Source: Talinum fruticosum (taxonomy: Eukaryota; Streptophyta; Magnoliopsida; Caryophyllales; Talinaceae). Taken from it: a stretch of 64,000 bases of DNA. Shown here piece by piece: positions 42,169 to 54,421 of the stretch; positions within the stretch are counted from its first letter, which is position 1, and each line of letters opens with the position of its first letter. Both the position numbers and the translations under genes were made by a program. The notes under the pieces were generated by a model. It did no database searches. It saw nothing but the letters and a program-made list of their open reading frames with translations, and had not been told where the DNA came from. The stretch covers positions 2,556,501 to 2,620,500 of the forward strand of contig JAITYX010000011.1 of NCBI GenBank assembly GCA_021018815.1, given 5' to 3'.

Positions 42169-43761
42169 AATACCCCCACACTTACTTGTCCTCAAGTAAA
42201 ACAAGAGGAAATCACATTTTTGTAGGTGTAACGATTGCATTTAGCACATGCAACAAGCCCTTTAAACCCCTTGGTAACTCAAGAAGACGTGTGAGGTCTT
42301 GTATGGGCTTGTAAAAGATATACCCACAAAATCTTTGAAATATTTTAGGAATTTTTCGAAAAACATAAGATATATACAAAGCAAAGGGAAAGTATGTACA
42401 CATCAATAGGATTTATCACACTTATAACTTAGTTACAAAGATATATACAAGCAAGACATGCAATCAAGACTCACATTGACCACAAATGTACCCCCTTTCT
42501 TATTTTTCACCCCACACTTCACAATAATAAGATATGTATACCTTGGTGCTCAAGTGCAAAGTGTCATCAAGCCTCGAGAATCGGGTTGCTAAAGTTAATA
42601 CGGTTTCCCTCTACTTACTTAAATGACTTCCATGCCCAACTTTCTTTTTGGATTTTCCATATTTAACACACACACACAACTCGACTCCAAGTGCCCCTTT
42701 GCCTGGTTGGGTAGCTCTTGGGTTTTTGAGGCCCTTAAGTACTCCGGAGGAAACACAAAGCAAGCACATAATTGGGTCGTCCTCCTTTTTGGGGTTTTAT
42801 TACTAACTTGTGCATAACACTTATTTAAAACCCAATTAGAGGTAGCGGAATCAAGTAAAAGCAACCACATATTTAGAGTCAATTAAAGATATAGATATAG
42901 ATAGTGACTATGAACAATGACGCCAAATTTATTCACACTTTTTTTGAGCATTACGAAACCACTAAGTAAATAAAGGTTCCCGGGCCAACCTAGCAACCCA
43001 ATCCCCAAAGTGATGGTTTAGTGAACAAGGTGGGCACAAAATTAATTAGTCAAGTAAGGTTATTATCAAAAACCAAAAACTACAATATAGGTCAAGTGAT
43101 CAATCATGTATATTTCACCTATACATAACTAGAAACCAAATTATTAGGGGTTAAAATCTCATCAACATGACACAAAAACTCCCCAAAGCTAAGCAAAACT
43201 ACATCGGAAAAATAAAAATTTTGGGTATATGACTTCACCACCCTCACACTAAAATCACACAATGTCCTCATTGGGTTTAAGGGAGTACTAATAATGGAAG
43301 AAATAAATACGTTGCACAAAGGAAAAGGAAGGTAATAGCTTGTGTTTACCTTGGAGTGGAATGACGACGCAACTCCCTGTTGTCATGAAATGTCAATATA
43401 ACAAATATGTACACATGGAAAATAAACACAATCCTAGAGACAAAGCTATGTACACAAAGATATATACAATATCACACTTACAAACCCAAAAGTGACATAT
43501 CACATCTCATCGGAAAGTCCTTCGGTTGGTCAACAATACCAATCAAAACCCACATTTCACCTCAAATGGCCAATAATTACCAATCGTATTGAAACAATTG
43601 AGGGGGCAGAGGGCAAACAAAGCAAGGCAAGATAAGATAAATGATGCCGAATTAAATAACCCCCAATGAGCATGTGGTTCCCTCCAATAACATACAAGAT
43701 GAACCCCACAAATGAAATACAATGGGAAAGTTGGGGTGTTTGGAAAAATGCAATCACAAAT
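42169..43761 (-). other. Purine tract and 3' untranslated region of element E
   Basis: The polypurine tract (minus strand AAGTGTGGGGGTATT, 42169-42183) is followed by about 1.5 kb without conserved coding content. This is typical of the long spacer between the last ORF and the 3' LTR in Athila-type elements. The frames 43407-43871 overlap each other and show no domain. Confidence 0.5.
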
Positions 43762-45218
43762 TCATCGGTTCCCATCGGAGCCGGAGCCGGGTTGGGTCCA
43801 ATCCGGTGGAGCATAAGCGAGCCCTCCTTGTTGCATGTGGTGATAATACATGGCTCGTAACATCTCCTCATTCCTCCTCATTGCCTCGGATTGCCTCCTT
43901 CGCTCTTCCATTGCAAGGAGCTGGCGTTCCTCATATTGATCCATATGCCCCAAAGATCCCCGATATTAGAATCAACAGATCGGCAACAAGCTTCCACCCC
44001 CTTAATGTTTTCCCAAATGTGAGATGATCGGAGCGGAATGAAGCAATTTTAAGTTTTATGTTAGCCAGGGCTTGAACCATTGAGTCTTGATAATGAAAAG
44101 GAGGGGCTTAAGATGAGCCACTAGCTTCAAATTATGGGTGTTGTTCGATTGGCTCATCCTCATCACTATCTCCCTCATCTTCCTCCATGGCTACATTTTC
44201 TTCATGATAATCACCACCATCCTCAATTTTCCATTTGTTGGGATTGGTTAGAGTGGTGCGATTGGGGTTGGGAACCGAAAAATAGGTAGGCCATAATGAT
44301 TCATTAAGCAATTACTCCCTCGAGCAAGCACAAATTCATCATAAGTAATGCTTTCATGTCCAACCTTTCTCCCCAAAAGTGGGGCTCTAACTTTTCCACT
44401 TTGCTACTCAAATTTAGCCCCAACGCAATAGTTGTAATCAAACCCCTATCGCTATCATTTTCTTTGGATGCTTTGCAAAATCTTCCACATGACTAAGAAT
44501 GAAAGCCACGATATCTACCTTAATTTGTTTCACCGTTGCCCCGGGTTCCTAGAAACACCTTGGCTATCATGCCTCCCAAGGACCATATTAGACATTAGAC
44601 GTTGGAGGTAGCAAAAGGTAATGTTGCAAATATCGGTGACTTTTGCTTGCCCAAACTCAAAGGCAACCTGACGGCCCGTTCCATCTCTAACAAAATGCGG
44701 TTTCCGTCTACTATAAGTGATGCTATACCACACATCCCGAGGGGAAAAAGTATCCTTTAAGCATGAAATACCCCTAGGGTCGGACACAAAATGTGGTTAA
44801 ATTGCACCAAATTCAAATGAAAGTCCTGGTTAAATAGACGGAAAAAGATGTGCACTCGGCTACCATTATACTCTCCTTCCCAATCCACTTGTCAAGGAGC
44901 TTAGAAACTCCACAATCAATTGATTAAAAACAGCATATTTAGGCTCAACAAATTCAAGCCAACCCAAGTTACTCGATAATCTATACATATCATCCCAAAG
45001 CCCCAAACCCACAAGGGTCTCTTGGTCTACGTAACGAGGCTCACAAACCAATCGAGTGATAAGATTATGAAACCTAACCTTTTGTTTTTCTCTTTTACAC
45101 ATTTAATTGATCTTGCACTAGTAGAAAGAACAAAGGGTTGAGCTTGAACTTTACCTGGCTCCACATCTGGATTGGAAGCCTCTAGAGTTGGCCTAACTCT
45201 TTTTGATTTGGGAGGCAT
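43762..45218 (-). pseudogene. Putative plant transposon protein-like ORF of element E
   Basis: An ORF located between pol and the 3' LTR, where Athila elements carry an env-like frame. It starts MPPKSKRVRPT at 45218 with a CCACC leader before the ATG. It continues in shifted frames: LVCEPRYVDQETL, GLWDDMYRL and LGWLEFVEPKYAVFNQLIVEFLSSL (45102-44870). Next come FRLFNQDFHLNL (about 44865-44810), DVWYSITYSRRKPHFV and KVTDICNITFCYLQRLMSNMVLGR (44787-44580), an acidic stretch, and a Glu/Arg/Met-rich coil (43953-43762). These phrases match the family called putative plant transposon protein domain. There is no signal peptide or membrane helix. Three or more frameshifts. Confidence 0.65.
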
Positions 45219-45859
45219 GGTGGAAAATTTGAACCTTGGATTTATTTTTCAATTAACCCCAAAAATCTTCAAATCCTTTTAAATTGTGTGCTAGAAACAC
45301 ACTTACAAGTGAAATGCAAAGGTTTCTCTAACTTCCACCCCTAACTCAACAATGGTGAAATTAGGGTGAGATGAGAGAGAAAATGAGGGTTAAAGGTGAG
45401 AAATTTGGAGGTTTTATGGGTGAAAATGGGGAATTTATGAAGGAAATTGAGAGTTTTGAGTGGGATTTGTGGGTGGGTGAGTGTGGGAAACTAGAGAGAG
45501 AGGGGGCCTGGGAATTTGAAATGGAGGAGGAGGAACAAAAGAAGAACAAAGGAAGAAGGAAGCAGGGGGCACGTTTTAAGATCTGCAGAATAAGGTGGCA
45601 CGGTGCGTGCCACGTGGCATGGTCATGACCGTGCTACCCGTCTCGTCCTACTGATCGAAAATGTGCCAATGACTGGCACGTTCATGCCTGATTTTTTTTT
45701 GTGTTTTCTTTTTCTTTTTTTTTCATCTTTCATCTTTTTCACTTATTTTTTGAACCTTTTATTTGTTTGGGTTCTTTTCTCTTTTTTTTTCAAAAGGAAA
45801 TAAAACCAAAATCTATTTACAAAATTTGTTTACAAGAGTACAAGGGAGAATTCAAAGAT
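45219..45859 (-). other. Leader between pol and the extra ORF of E
   Basis: About 640 bp on the minus strand: a T/A-rich segment after the pol end, then a block at about 45596-45690 with ggcacggtgcgtgcc and ggtcatgaccgtgcc inverted words like those in the LTR, then a pyrimidine-rich leader with CACCCTAATTTCACC near 45360. It resembles an LTR-type promoter and leader lying in front of the extra ORF. Confidence 0.45.
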
Positions 45860-46594
45860 CAATTGTGGGAAGGTTCGTGGAGCCAAAGGCACTCTAAGTT
45901 ACCCATCAAAGACATTTCTAAATATTCTTTTAAACACTCGGCCATTTACTTTTTGACGTATACCGGTGACGGGGTCCTGAATTTCTATAGCCTCATAGGG
46001 AAAAATCTGAGTAACAACGAAGGCCCCATCCACCTAGACCTTAATTTCCCGGAAATAGGTTCAATCTCAAGTCATACAAGAGCACCTTCATATTGGGGAC
46101 AAAGTTTTTACGTAAAATTTTTTATCATGAATGAACTTCGCCCATTCTTTGAAAGATCGAGCACTCTCATACGCCTTGGCCCGAATCTCTTCTAATTCGG
46201 TGATTTGCAAACGCCTCTCCTCTCCGGCTAAACCCATGTCATAGTTGAGGGTCCTAATTGCCCACCAAGCCCGGTGCTCAAGCTTCACCGAAAGGTGACA
46301 AGGCTTGCCATAAACCACCCTATAAGGAGACATGCCTAAAGGGGTTTTAAACACTCGTCCTATAAGCCCAAAGAGTATCGACAAGCTTGTCGGACCAATC
46401 CTTCCTGTTCTATTGACAGTTTTCTCAAGAATTTGCTTGATTTGCCAGTTGGAAACCTCAACTTGACCACTTGTTTGAGGGTGGGAAGAGGTGGCAAGCT
46501 GATGGACAATAGAGTACTTTTTCAACAACGCATCAAAAGATTTGTTGTCAAAATGAGTACCTTGGTCACTAATAATAGCTTGTGGCATGCCATA
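45860..46594 (-). pseudogene. Element E integrase, C-terminal part
   Basis: Ty3/gypsy integrase of Athila type: MPQAIISDQGTHF with a catalytic Asp, HQLATSSHPQTSGQVEVSNW with the expected catalytic Glu (GQxEVSN), then KTPLGMSPYRVVYGKPCHL, LEHRAWWAIRTLNYD, and after 46100 LNLFPGNQ and a segment ending KEYLEMSL (about 45880). A one-base loss near 46420 garbles the K-D-W-S-D-x-L-x-D-x-L-W-A-Y-R-T region, which is readable in another frame. The enzyme would insert element DNA. The frame is split from its N-terminal part by solo LTR F. Confidence 0.88.
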
Positions 46595-48422
46595 TGAAGA
46601 CTCATGTATGACTGACTGACCCCTTGAATATGTTTTGATTTCATGTATTCATCTAAATTTAGGATAAAATAAGAAGCATACTAAAAGAAATTCATTTAAC
46701 TAAGTCATATGCTTTATAATTCATCATTTCAATATGACTTGTTCATTACTGAACTCGAGACTTAAGTATATTAAGTTTGTCCGACTATGTCTAAGACTCG
46801 GAAAGTGGATTATGAGTTAGTCATGACAAGCCGAGTCAAACCGAGCAACTCGGTTCTCATAATCCGACCTACTCGGTCGGACTCGGACATTTAGTTTGCC
46901 TAAGTTATTTCGCATTTAACATTTCTATTTTATCATGGCAAATATCATGATTTGATCCGAGATTGAATTATTTCAATCATGCTTTAACCTAGAAACTTAC
47001 GATATTATTTGCTTAATCATGCGTAATTATAAAATGTCTAAATAGCTCATGTGCCCATTAAGATAGAATGATTTATTATTGAGTTTTGACATATATGGAA
47101 TTTGAACATATTAAATATTAGACTTGAAATATTCTAGATTAATAGATGAAGGATAATTAGTTATTAAATGCTTTATTTAGACTAATCCTTATCTAATGAT
47201 GGACCAAAGTATTTTTATAGATACTTTGACAACCATTGTGGTTAATGTTTTTGCAAGTTTTTATAATATAAATTATCTAAAGAAAAAGCAAAAATAAAAG
47301 ACTTCGACCATTAGACAAAAATCGGAATTTCTACAAGAGCTCATAATTGATCGAGAGCTTTGTCTATTACTATTTTAGATAATATTTTATTTCGAATCTA
47401 ACGATCTTTTCTTTTTGCTTTTCTAGTTAACAAAAGGTGGAAAAAGAGTTGTTGGAAGTTAGGACCGAGGCACAACGACTATTTCAAGAAGGTCTAGAAA
47501 TCCGAGTGACTCGGACTATCCGTTACAATGGCTAGGCGACTCGAGACGGGTTCAACGAGAAAGACATTGGAGGCTTAACAGCTATCTCTTCCAGACAGAC
47601 TATTTATAGAAGCCTTAGTACAAGATTTTAACCGACGAATGGAAGAAAAAGAGAGACCATATTGAACATCTTCTCTAGCTTACAACTCCCAAACTGTAAT
47701 TATAATATTCTAAGTTGTATTCTTCCGAGTTAGTTGTATTGTAATTCTTATTACTCTATTCTACTCATCTCTAACTAAGTTATAAAAGTTACCTCAACTC
47801 GGTTGTCCCAAACTATAAAGGTTACCTCGGTTTGGAAGTAGCGAGGTTAGATAAGGGTACTTCTAACCTTGGGAAAAATCATGTCCGGAGCTGATAAGGG
47901 AACTTCAACTCAGAGGACTCCAAGTTGATAAGATAATTTCCACTTGGAAGTACTAGGTCGATCGGATAAGGTAAATTCCGAGCTCAGGAAAAATTATAAT
48001 AGATTTGTTTAGGAACAAATCTAGATAGTCATATTTATTGTAATTAAGGATTCAATTAGTGGATTTGACTTGGTGTCCGGATTGACACTGTCGAGTGGTT
48101 TTCCGCCCTAGGAGGGTTTCCACGTAATTCGACTTGTCATACTTTTTCTCCCTTCTCTGTCTCGAGTCACTCGGACCGAGGTCCGGCCTTAACCGAGCTC
48201 GACTTAATATTCTCTTAACATTTTGAGTGCTCAGTTTTCTAAACTTCAAAACTTCACTTTTGTCCGAGTTGCTCTAAACCCATATCTATTTCGAGTTCAT
48301 TCTAGACTCGGAATTGCTTTCTGAGCTCATACTCTGCAAACAATCCTTAATTTCGCAAAAATCTTCCATCTCCGTATTCACCCCCTCTAGGGTGATTTAT
48401 CCTCTCCAAGAGCAAACCTTCA
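46595..48422 (+). mobile_element. Solo LTR F, SIRE-like family of element B (1.8 kb)
   Basis: Starts TGAAGACTCATG and ends GAGCAAACCTTCA. It is flanked by ccata on both sides (46590-46594; 48423-48427), a perfect 5-bp duplication, inside element E's integrase. Both ends match element B's LTR in the sense direction (TGAAGACTC start, GCAAACCTTCA end). The 3' 60 bp (accccctctagggtgattt) and the recurrent ccgagt/actcgg words are shared. A TATA-like tatttataga lies at 47601-47610. It is diverged enough to be a different subfamily. Confidence 0.85.
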
Positions 48423-48427
48423 CCATA

Positions 48428-48879
48428 CTTAGCAAAGATGTTCTCTCTCAAGAATTTCACAACTACCCTTACCTCATTGGATCTAGTGGGGATAGCCTTA
48501 ACCCACTTAGATACATAGTCCATGATTAGAAGAATGTACTCATTCACAAAAGAGATTGAAAATGGTCCCATGAAATCTATCCCCTACACATCATAAATTT
48601 CAACAACAATAATAGGATATAAGGGAATCATGTCTCTCCTAGAAATTCTCCCTAGCTGTTGACATCTAAGGCAACTCTTACAATGCGCATGAGAATATTT
48701 AAAGAGTGTGGGCCAATAAAAACCACATTGAAAAACCTTAGCGGCAGTTTTCTTGCCACTAAAATGCCCCTCACATGCTTAATCATGACAAAAATAGAGA
48801 ACACTTTTCACTTCTGAATCTAGGACACACCACCTAATGATTTGGTTGAGATAATACTTAATAAAGTAAGAATTGTCCT
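48428..48879 (-). pseudogene. Element E integrase, N-terminal part
   Basis: The HHCC zinc-binding domain reads FCHD, ACEGHFSGKKTAAKV, GFYWPTLFKYSHAHCKSCLRCQQLG (about 48800-48660). The core begins IDFMGPFSISFVNEYILLIMDYVSKWV with the first catalytic Asp, then RSNEVRVVVKFLRENIFAKYG at 48490-48432, where solo LTR F interrupts. The right edge at 48879 abuts the LTR start of element G, which has removed or displaced the reverse transcriptase. Confidence 0.85.
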
Positions 48880-50881
48880 TGTAGACACCTAAAAGTTTCA
48901 TCTCTTATCTCTTTATTTACGTATTTTATTATGTTCGCCCGATGATGAAATCCCGAGTCCTGTTTGAGGATTTGGATCTCGGACTATGATTGATTGGTGC
49001 GACATAAAGCAATAAAACACAAAGAACCCCCAGCACCAAATAAACAACCTTTTGCCTTGGGTCGGTCCACAAATCCTTTTTTCTTTTGGGCGATCCAAGA
49101 ATTAGGACAAGCTTTGAGAGACAACGAAGTCCACTGCTGTGTGCCAAGAAATTCCAAGTTCAAAATACTACATTTTACTTTTGTCCAATCGGACAAGGAG
49201 TTGAAGACATGAACACGGCGTTAAAGCGTTACATTTCATGATCACGAGTATCAAAGTGCTGCGTTTAAGCTCCATAAGACGTCCACACGAGACTAGGAGC
49301 TTTTCCCCTCCAAACAACGTTGTGGCCGGTGCCTGCCACCCCTAAAGATTTAAGTGAAACGTTGCGTTTTGGCTTGGAGAATCCCTTGGAGACACGATAG
49401 GGCACGAAACCTAGGAGCGCCGGTCATGAACCGGGTTCTATCCGGTTCTATCGCTTTCTTATCCGGTTCAATCTTGTGAGATTCTGGCCCGGTTTATTTT
49501 CAGCTGTTTGGAGGGTTGACCGATGGCAAACCCTAGGTCATTTGTGACCTAGGTTCTCTCCTATAAATAGAGAGCCTCGGATCTTATTCCAAGGACGACT
49601 TTCTCCTATGCATTATGTTGTAGAAAGCTAACCTGAGCATTCATACCTAAACGTTACCTTGCCGAAATCAATCTCAAACATTCATCTTTTCCACTCACCG
49701 TCGTTGGATCCTTGCAAAGAGCTAAAGAATATTCGGTTATTCGATCTCTCGGACACCTATTCAACTAATCTTTCTAATTCTCTACACATTCACCTTTCAC
49801 ATAATCCATAAAAACAAGCCATTTTTCTTTCATCTGTTGTCGTTACATCGAGAGATCCGAGCTTAGAGATCTAGATTAGCAAGGTGGGACAACCTAAGGG
49901 CAATCGTGAAACCTTCAAACGGTTTATTATTTTTATACTTTATTTATCACTTTCCGTATTGTGGTTTAAAAGATGTAATCATTCTTTTTAATTCCTCGTT
50001 GTAGCATGTTGCTTGTTTGTTTGTTTTCCTTTAATTTCGTTTAATTTCTTTATTGGTTTTCCTTTAATTTCGTTTGGTTGCTTTTGTTCATCGTTGTAGC
50101 ATGTTGCTTGTTTGTTTGTTTTACATTATTTTAATTCACTACTTAAATCGGTAATGGCCGTCTTCGAACGGGTGGATCGTAAGGGTTTTCCCTATGTTTC
50201 GTACCCTCGCTCCCGAATCGATTCTCGGTTCAAAGACGGATGGAGTCAATTTTAGCCTCTTTTAGTCTTAGTTTTCCCATACTAAGATTGGAAGAGCAAG
50301 TTTTTGTTTTTGTTAGTTTTTCTTTCCTAAAAACCGAATGGCGACTCCTTTTATGTTTTATTCTTATTAAATATGCATCTCGGCTATTTTTCGATTACGA
50401 GGATAAAAAAATCGGTTCCGGATATGCCAGCCAAGGCGGAGGCCGAGGCTGGTCTTCTTAGCCCGAGCCTCGGCTGGTGCCCGCCACTGCTGGGTGCAGG
50501 CTGCCGCCTGCAACCGAGTGGTCAACAGGTGAGTCTTCGGTAAAGATTGGTGTTTTCACACCACTATGGCCCTAAAGCCTCATGACAGGACCAAAACCCT
50601 AAATTTTGTTTGTCCTTTAATTAGTTAATAACATCCCAGGAATTTTGAAAATGAATTACTAAAATAAAATAGTTAATAAAACCGCCATTCAAACTTTGCT
50701 TAATTCGCTTTTAATCAAATTTAATGAAATTCAAAAATATTAATAAAAGATTCATCCTCACTTTCAAAAATGCATCTTCAAAACCCTAAAATCATTTTCC
50801 ACCTTCTAAAAAAAGAGAACCTTTACGCCAAAGGCATTTATGGGGAAGCTCGGTTGGTCCCAACCGATTGTGGTTCCTACA
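48880..50881 (+). repeat. 5' LTR of Tat/Ogre-like gypsy element G
   Basis: 2002 bp from TGTAGACACC to GTTCCTACA, followed at once by a primer site. It contains a clear TATAAATA at 49562-49569, about 680 bp in. The downstream half has repeats of gtagcatgttgcttgtttg (about 50004 and 50096) and a GC-rich imperfect inverted block aggcggaggccgaggctgg...cccgagcctcggctgg (about 50434-50477), which can fold. The 3' LTR is absent from the window. Confidence 0.8.
49562..49569 (+). promoter_or_regulatory. TATA box of element G LTR
   Basis: TATAAATA in the context cctataaatagagagcc, a good plant TATA box. Transcription would start about 30 bp downstream, near 49600. Confidence 0.6.
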
Positions 50882-50900
50882 GATGGCGACTCCACCAGTG
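50882..50900 (+). other. Primer binding site of element G
   Basis: gatggcgactccaccagtg follows the LTR end ctaca. The TGGCGACTCCACTGG-type primer site is characteristic of Tat/Ogre-like plant gypsy elements (matching the 3' end of an arginine tRNA, from memory). Here CCACCAGTG replaces CCACTGGGG-like. Confidence 0.7.
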
Positions 50901-52452
50901 ATAAATCATTTATTAAGAGGGCAAAACTTGAAAATTTGAGTAGTGTGTTTTTATGATGTGCTTGCATTAGGCGTCCTGCATTTATCAACCTTTGAACTAG
51001 TTTAAATACTGTTTTGGACCAGTAAGAAAACTTTATTGTACCCCCTACTTACCCTTTACTGGAGAAAGGCTCCCATTGGTTCCTTTAGGCGGGCCCAACT
51101 AGGCTTGATTGCCCGAGGAAACGGTACCTCCTCCCTCGTAGCACGCACTCTTGGGTCAAAACTTTTGGTTCACCAAGAGGTATCAAGAATTCCGGTTGGT
51201 ATCCTACCGTACCCTACATGGAAGACCAAATTCTCGTACTACGTATCACCATGTATCTAACCTTTTGAACTCTTTGACCATAGAACTTTTTTGACTTTTA
51301 GGTGGTCCCTTGACTTCATTTTCATGCTTGAATGAGTGTGTGTATTTTAGATGTAATCTTCTATTTGTGAGCCTTTAGGGATAGGTGAGGAGCGCTGATT
51401 AAGCACTTTCATGGGTGAAAATAAAACACTTCAATAAATTTCCTAAAGTCAATCCATTATGTACATTTAGCCAAAAGTCAAAATTTATTTTTCTATTAGG
51501 GTTAGTCCATTGTTTGCACTTCCATGTCATACTAAAATCCTCTTTTGGTGGTTTAAGTAGCTACCGCCTGTGAAAGGGTCTTATCGAAAGTCTCCTTCTC
51601 TTTTTCAATTGTTTAATCCTTTCTTTTTCTACATTCCCATTTTTCATTTGCATTAGCCAAATAAAAATCATCTCATATTAGTTGAGTTCATAGCATTAGC
51701 CAAATAAAAATCATATCATATTAGGTGAGTCCATTTGCATAAGTCAAATAAAAATCATCTCATATTAGGTGAGTCCATTTGCATTAATTAAATAAAAATC
51801 ATCTCATATTATGAGCCTATTTGCATGCATACAAATCATCTCCTATTAGGTGAGGCCATGAGCATTCATTTTGTATTAGGAAAATTCATTTTTTACATTT
51901 GCATGTAGTCCAAAAGAAATTTATCTCAAATAAGGAAATGCATTATCATTTAGCTAGATTAGAAAGCATCTTTTCTTTTAGGGATCAATCATTCAATCAT
52001 TAGTTAGATTATCATCTCAACTAAGTCATGCATCATATCATGTTCTTGATGTGCATCTAAATAAAAGCATCCTTAGATCCTTCGAGTCCTGCGCTTAAGT
52101 CCCTTCCTCCTAAAAGTAATCTTCTCTCATATGGTCCTAAACCTCATCCTTTGGGCTGTAGAATAGGGAAGTCTACAACAACTAAGTATTGTCGGAATCC
52201 AAACTCTAAAAGATTAGAACGCCTCACCAAGGAGTCCGACACATCTTCTTTTCTTTCTACTCCATGGTCTACACTCGGTGCGACAAGCTTCAGTGCACAC
52301 TACACAGTCTCAATCTATTCCTTGTTATAAGACAAGTACCTAGAAAGAGTTCCCTTCCAATGGATCCGAACCCCGAGTAGTTTCTTAATCTCGGTTTACT
52401 TAATGAGAATATACCCGAGTGGAAACTAGATTGAATGATCAAGAGGAGAAGA
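50901..52452 (+). other. Long untranslated leader of element G
   Basis: About 1.55 kb between primer site and gag, as in Tat/Ogre-type elements. It contains no conserved frame. The open frame 51036-51260 has no recognised domain. A tandem array (51650-51870) lies inside. Confidence 0.5.
51650..51870. repeat. About 57-bp tandem repeat in element G leader
   Basis: Four to five units carrying gcattagccaaataaaaatc, atctcatattagg and tgagtccattt. The last unit is degraded (catgcatacaaatcatctcc). Confidence 0.9.
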
Positions 52453-53462
52453 TGTCATCTATATCGAGGGATCTTTAGACTATCATAAGGGATATTGAGG
52501 CCAGTAAAAGAGATGAGGACGCTGAACATTTGAGAAGGGAAGACATCTTAGAAGCTAAACATTTCGGAAGAGAAGAGGCCTTGATTCTACCTCCTCCACC
52601 TATATTATCTCCTCCAGGTAGTCCCAAACATGAATTCCCTAAACCCGAATCCAAATCTCAACTCGATCCCTTTACGGATCGGATAGAATGGATGTTAAGG
52701 GAGTCATTCATGTTCGATAATCACTACTTCAATCATAAAGGATTCACTTCAATCCCTAAGGTTAAACTACCTCCTAGTTTACCATGCCCGATACTAAGTT
52801 CAAAGGTTCGAGAATCCTCATCATCACGTACGCAACTTCTTAGGAGCAATGACTCTTAAGAACATTCCCGAAGACACTTACCACATTATCTTCCCTTGGA
52901 CATTCGACGCGATGTAATGAAGTGGTACAATGCGGTTGACCCACGCAAGGTTGCCAACTAGACTGATCCGTGCAAGGAGTTCCTCCATCATACTCCTATA
53001 ACACCGATCTGCCTGTTACCCTTAAACACTTGGAATTAATCAAGAAAGATGAGAATGAGAGCTTCATGGATTTCCTTACCAAATGGACGAGTGAAGGCAA
53101 CCCATATGGTTGATCGACCCTCCGAGAAAGACCAAGTCCGGATCATCGTAAAAAGCCTTCAGCCCAATTACAATAAGCACTTCAAATCCTACCCGGATAG
53201 ACTTTTCAACTCTTAGAGATGCTAGTTTGTTGATAGAAGAAGAGTTGTCTACCGCGATCACAAAAGTCCGCGACTCGGGTATAGAGGTAATTATCATTCT
53301 AAAGATAAGAAAACCTCCAATACATGCAATATTAACAGGGTGCGAGATGTCAATGTCCGCAACTGGTATACTAACTACACTCCTATTGATACTACTTACA
53401 CTAAAGCCCTTGACCATCTCTTGGAAAAGGGAAAGATAAAGTACGACCCATTAGTCTTTTGA
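52453..53462 (+). pseudogene. Element G gag
   Basis: A Tat/Ogre-type gypsy gag in broken plus-strand frames. It begins around MSSISRDL (52453) and continues LREDILEAKHF-like and FTDRIEWMLRESFMFDNHYF (52530-52859). In other frames follow MKWYNAVDPRKV (about 52916-52955), the retrotransposon-gag core KKDENESFMDFLTKW (readable across 53042-53088), MVDRPSEKDQVRIIVKSLQP (about 53108-53168), HFKSYPDRLF, and a tail DTTYTKALDHLLEKGKIKYD (53389-53450). It forms the particle core. At least four frame changes occur. No protease or pol follows, so the element is truncated. Confidence 0.8.
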
Positions 53463-53709
53463 GTGTTTTAAGTCTTTGGGAAATTGACCCAACACCTACT
53501 GGTCAATTCCCTTTTTTTCCTAATACCCTAGAAAAAGAGGGAAAAAGGCCTTTTCGAAAACTTTGTACTTGACAAATTGTACTCTACCATAAACTGAAAG
53601 AGTTTTCACATGATTAGACCATGTGCGCTCAATTTTTCCCCTTTTATCAGCCATTTCAATGGAATTAAATTACTGTTAGCTATAAGTAGGAAATCTCTCT
53701 TATTATATA
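53463..53709. other. End of element G or junction, unresolved
   Basis: After the gag tail the sequence becomes AT-rich (cctaataccctagaaaaag) with no recognisable protein, LTR or duplication. The truncation point of element G lies here or slightly left. Confidence 0.4.
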
Positions 53710-53977
53710 CTCCCTCCATTTCAAATATATGTCACTTTAATTAATTTTTTTATTTCATAATATTTGTTCCATTATAATTCTAATGACGTATTAATAATTA
53801 ATTTATCAGTTTCATCCTTAATAATTATTTTATTTCTCTCTTTTTCTCATTGATTTTTTTCATTTTCAATGAAATCTAGGACAACTTGGTCTTTTAACAT
53901 AAATTTTGTCATAAATTTAGTGTTTCTTAATACTCTCTCATAACCTTAAAATGACAAGTATTTTAAAACAAGAGAAG
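53710..53977. mobile_element. Stowaway-like MITE (268 bp)
   Basis: Starts CTCCCTCCATTTCAAATATA after TA and ends ATTTTAAAACAAGAGAAG before TA. This is the usual Stowaway/Tc1-mariner terminal sequence (canonical CTCCCTCCGT) with a decayed right end. No coding capacity. Confidence 0.8.
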
Positions 53978-54421
53978 TATTGTTTTATATTTATAAGACA
54001 AATTTGAAAATTAGTATAGATTTGAAAATTATATTTAATTTGCTAACCATCTTTAAGTTTGACTTAGAATAGTCAACAAATCATGATAGATTTCCGCTAT
54101 ATTTTCTGTCAAGTTCATCCTTATAATTAGTATCTGCATGAATAATATAGGGCATCTAACTTATCCTTCTTTTTAATAAGAAAAGGAAAAAATTCATCAA
54201 TGAAAAATAATACCGCATTTACAATATTGAATATCTTCAAACAAAAGTAAATCTAAAACATCAAAATAGAATTTTTACTTCCATAAAGTTAATCGTAGAT
54301 ATATTGTCGATCGACTCTAAATTTGTGGCATTCTTCTTGCCGCCGACCACATTCTTCAACATCAATACGTCTTTTCGAATGTCAACAATATGTAATATAA
54401 CTTCATTGATTATGTTTTTAT
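53978..54421. other. AT-rich intergenic stretch
   Basis: No repeat ends or coding similarity seen. The minus frame 54261-54467 runs into the CACTA end and is not supported. Confidence 0.5.
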
